64,000 nucleotides of DNA from an uncultured Paracoccaceae bacterium (GTDB lineage: Bacteria > Pseudomonadota > Alphaproteobacteria > Rhodobacterales > Rhodobacteraceae). The notes beneath the pieces were generated by a model. It had not been told where the DNA came from. It saw only the letters and a program-made list of their open reading frames with translations, and searched no databases. This document shows positions 63,074 to 64,000 of the stretch, piece by piece. The position numbers and the translations under genes are program-made. How positions within the stretch are numbered: position 1 is the first letter of the stretch; every line of letters begins with the position of its first letter. Where the stretch lies: NCBI GenBank assembly GCA_905182165.1, contig CAJJAK010000004.1:62001-126000 (forward strand), written 5' to 3'.

Positions 63074-63928
63074 GTGGAACAAGAAAAAAAACCTAATACA
63101 TATATTATAGCACCTAATTTGGTTAGAAGTGACTTAACGAGATCGATAAACGGGACAGATCAATTAGGAAATATTATTGAGCTTCCAGTCATTGAAGAGC
63201 GTCCTTTAACCATTTTTTTAAATGAGCAAGAAATTGTTACTGCTATGACTATTGGTGATTACCCTGAATATTTGGCATTAGGTTTTCTTAAGAATCAAAG
63301 AATGCTTTTAAGTGATGATAAAGTGAAGGGCATTGATTTTGATCTAGAGTTAAATACTATTGTTGTAAGAACAGAAAATAAAACTAACTTTGAAGACAAG
63401 CTAAAAAAGAAAACACAAACCTCAGGATGCGCTGTAGGTACAGTTTTTGGCGATATGATGGAGGGGATGGAAGATTTAATTCTTGACCCATTAGTTATAA
63501 AAACATCTTACCTTTATAGTTTGTCGAAAAAAATCAATCAAACACCTAGCCTATATTTAAATGCTGGAGCAATTCATGGGACAATATTATGTTATAGAGA
63601 CAACCCATTAGTTTATATGGAAGATGTGGGTCGGCATAATGCTGTTGATAAAATTGCGGGCTGGATTTTTGAGACGGGTACCAATTCAAATGATAAGATA
63701 TTATATACTACGGGTAGGCTCACTTCAGAGATGGTAATTAAGACTGCGTTAATGGGTATCCCTGTATTGGTGTCTAGATCTGGTTTTACAGCCTGGGGTG
63801 TGGAGATTGCAAAACAAGTAGGTATGACCCTAATTGGGCGGCTAAGAGGAAAGCGGTTTATTTGCTTGTCTGGTGAAGATCGTTTGGAGTGGGATGCGAG
63901 CTTAACTGAAAATGAGAAATTTCTTTAA
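63074..63928 (+). CDS. fdhD: Formate dehydrogenase accessory sulfurtransferase FdhD
   Basis: A 284-residue FdhD protein, which transfers sulfur to the molybdenum cofactor of formate dehydrogenases. Visible blocks: ERPLTIFLNEQEIVTAMTIGDYPEYLALGFL, AGAIHGTILCYRDNPLVYMEDVGRHNAVDKIAGWIF, and TTGRLTSEMVIKTALMGIPVLVSRSG. The active loop reads TSGCAVGTVFGD with one Cys where E. coli has CxxC. The start is GTG. Intact, and 19 nt before mobA, linking both to molybdoenzyme maturation. Confidence 0.92.
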   Translation: MEQEKKPNTYIIAPNLVRSDLTRSINGTDQLGNIIELPVIEERPLTIFLNEQEIVTAMTIGDYPEYLALGFLKNQRMLLSDDKVKGIDFDLELNTIVVRTENKTNFEDKLKKKTQTSGCAVGTVFGDMMEGMEDLILDPLVIKTSYLYSLSKKINQTPSLYLNAGAIHGTILCYRDNPLVYMEDVGRHNAVDKIAGWIFETGTNSNDKILYTTGRLTSEMVIKTALMGIPVLVSRSGFTAWGVEIAKQVGMTLIGRLRGKRFICLSGEDRLEWDASLTENEKFL

Positions 63929-63947
63929 ATAAAATGGACATTGTTAA

Positions 63948-64000
63948 TTGAATATACTTGGCGTTATTTTGGCGGGTGGCCAGTCAAAAAGAATGGGTGG
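63948..64000 (+). CDS. mobA: Molybdenum cofactor guanylyltransferase MobA (5' end only)
   Basis: Only the first 17 codons are inside the window. From a TTG they read NILGVILAGGQSKRMGG, the nucleotide-binding signature (LAGGxSxRMG) of MobA, which attaches GMP to molybdopterin. Its position right after fdhD supports MobA over other nucleotidyltransferases with the same motif. Confidence 0.78.
   Translation, partial: MNILGVILAGGQSKRMG

Overview
The window is AT-rich alphaproteobacterial chromosome, most likely from a marine, low-GC member of the Rhodobacterales. This is inferred from gene content and local order: FxsA/Tim44/Smr/HslVU, LptCAB-KdsD-RNaseD, DUF3576-LeuS-LptE-HolA, Xth/thioredoxin/LON/Trm112/UbiH, aminotransferase-FtsK-LolA, M17 peptidase-NlpC/P60, CcrM-RnhB, TrmL/PetABC. 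A Rhodobacter-type porin, CcrM (GANTC methylase), DUF2794 and DUF3576 support the same placement. I see no phage, integrase, transposase, CRISPR array, tRNA or rRNA; most of the window is core chromosome.

The sequence carries an unusual number of reading-frame breaks. About 35 genes, most of them essential (leuS, hslU, holA, lptABE, ftsK, asd, petB, petC, alaS-like), are split into two or more frames, yet the protein continues cleanly in the next frame. Both single-base gains and losses occur, often in short homopolymers. I read these as sequencing or assembly errors and give full corrected gene spans. Corrected ends show a compact genome with many start/stop overlaps and four convergent gene pairs that meet or overlap at their 3' ends.

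Layout. 1-10.7 kb: envelope and proteostasis genes (FxsA, Tim44-like, Smr, MFS, HslUV, CysQ, KdsB, PtsN, LptB-A-C, KdsD, RNase D). KdsB, KdsD and Lpt proteins together point to LPS/Kdo synthesis and export. 10.8-19.3 kb: accessory metabolic block with a TRAP transporter (DctPQM, DctM with a ~340-residue soluble tail), a glutamine amidotransferase, an SDR plus enoyl-CoA hydratase in one frame, and a glycine amidinotransferase-like enzyme; an 18-bp perfect palindrome lies between the TRAP operon and the amidotransferase. 19.6-28 kb: PmbA, IMPase, ZapE, GST, HolA, LptE, LeuS, DUF3576. 28.3-36.3 kb: porin, YggS, L,D-transpeptidase, RibA, a response regulator lacking the usual phosphoacceptor, Xth, thioredoxin-TPR, LON-domain protein, Trm112-like protein, UbiH. 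36.4-53.8 kb: amidase, aminotransferase, FtsK, LolA, AEC transporter, HspQ, carbonic anhydrase, M17 peptidase, NlpC/P60, DUF2794, Ggt, Asd, MutY, CcrM, RnhB, TrmL. 53.9-60 kb: cytochrome bc1 (PetABC) and a thiamine ABC transporter (ThiBPQ) behind a TPP riboswitch. 60.2-64 kb: a short second-type alanyl-tRNA synthetase-like protein, YtoQ, an Lrp/AsnC regulator, FdhD and the start of MobA.

The most interesting items are the short AlaRS-like/YtoQ/Lrp cluster, the amidinotransferase-SDR-hydratase cluster next to the TRAP transporter, the degenerate-receiver response regulator, paired GANTC sites just upstream of ccrM, and the Ala/Ser-coding repeat tract inside the porin. No wholly new system can be claimed from sequence alone.
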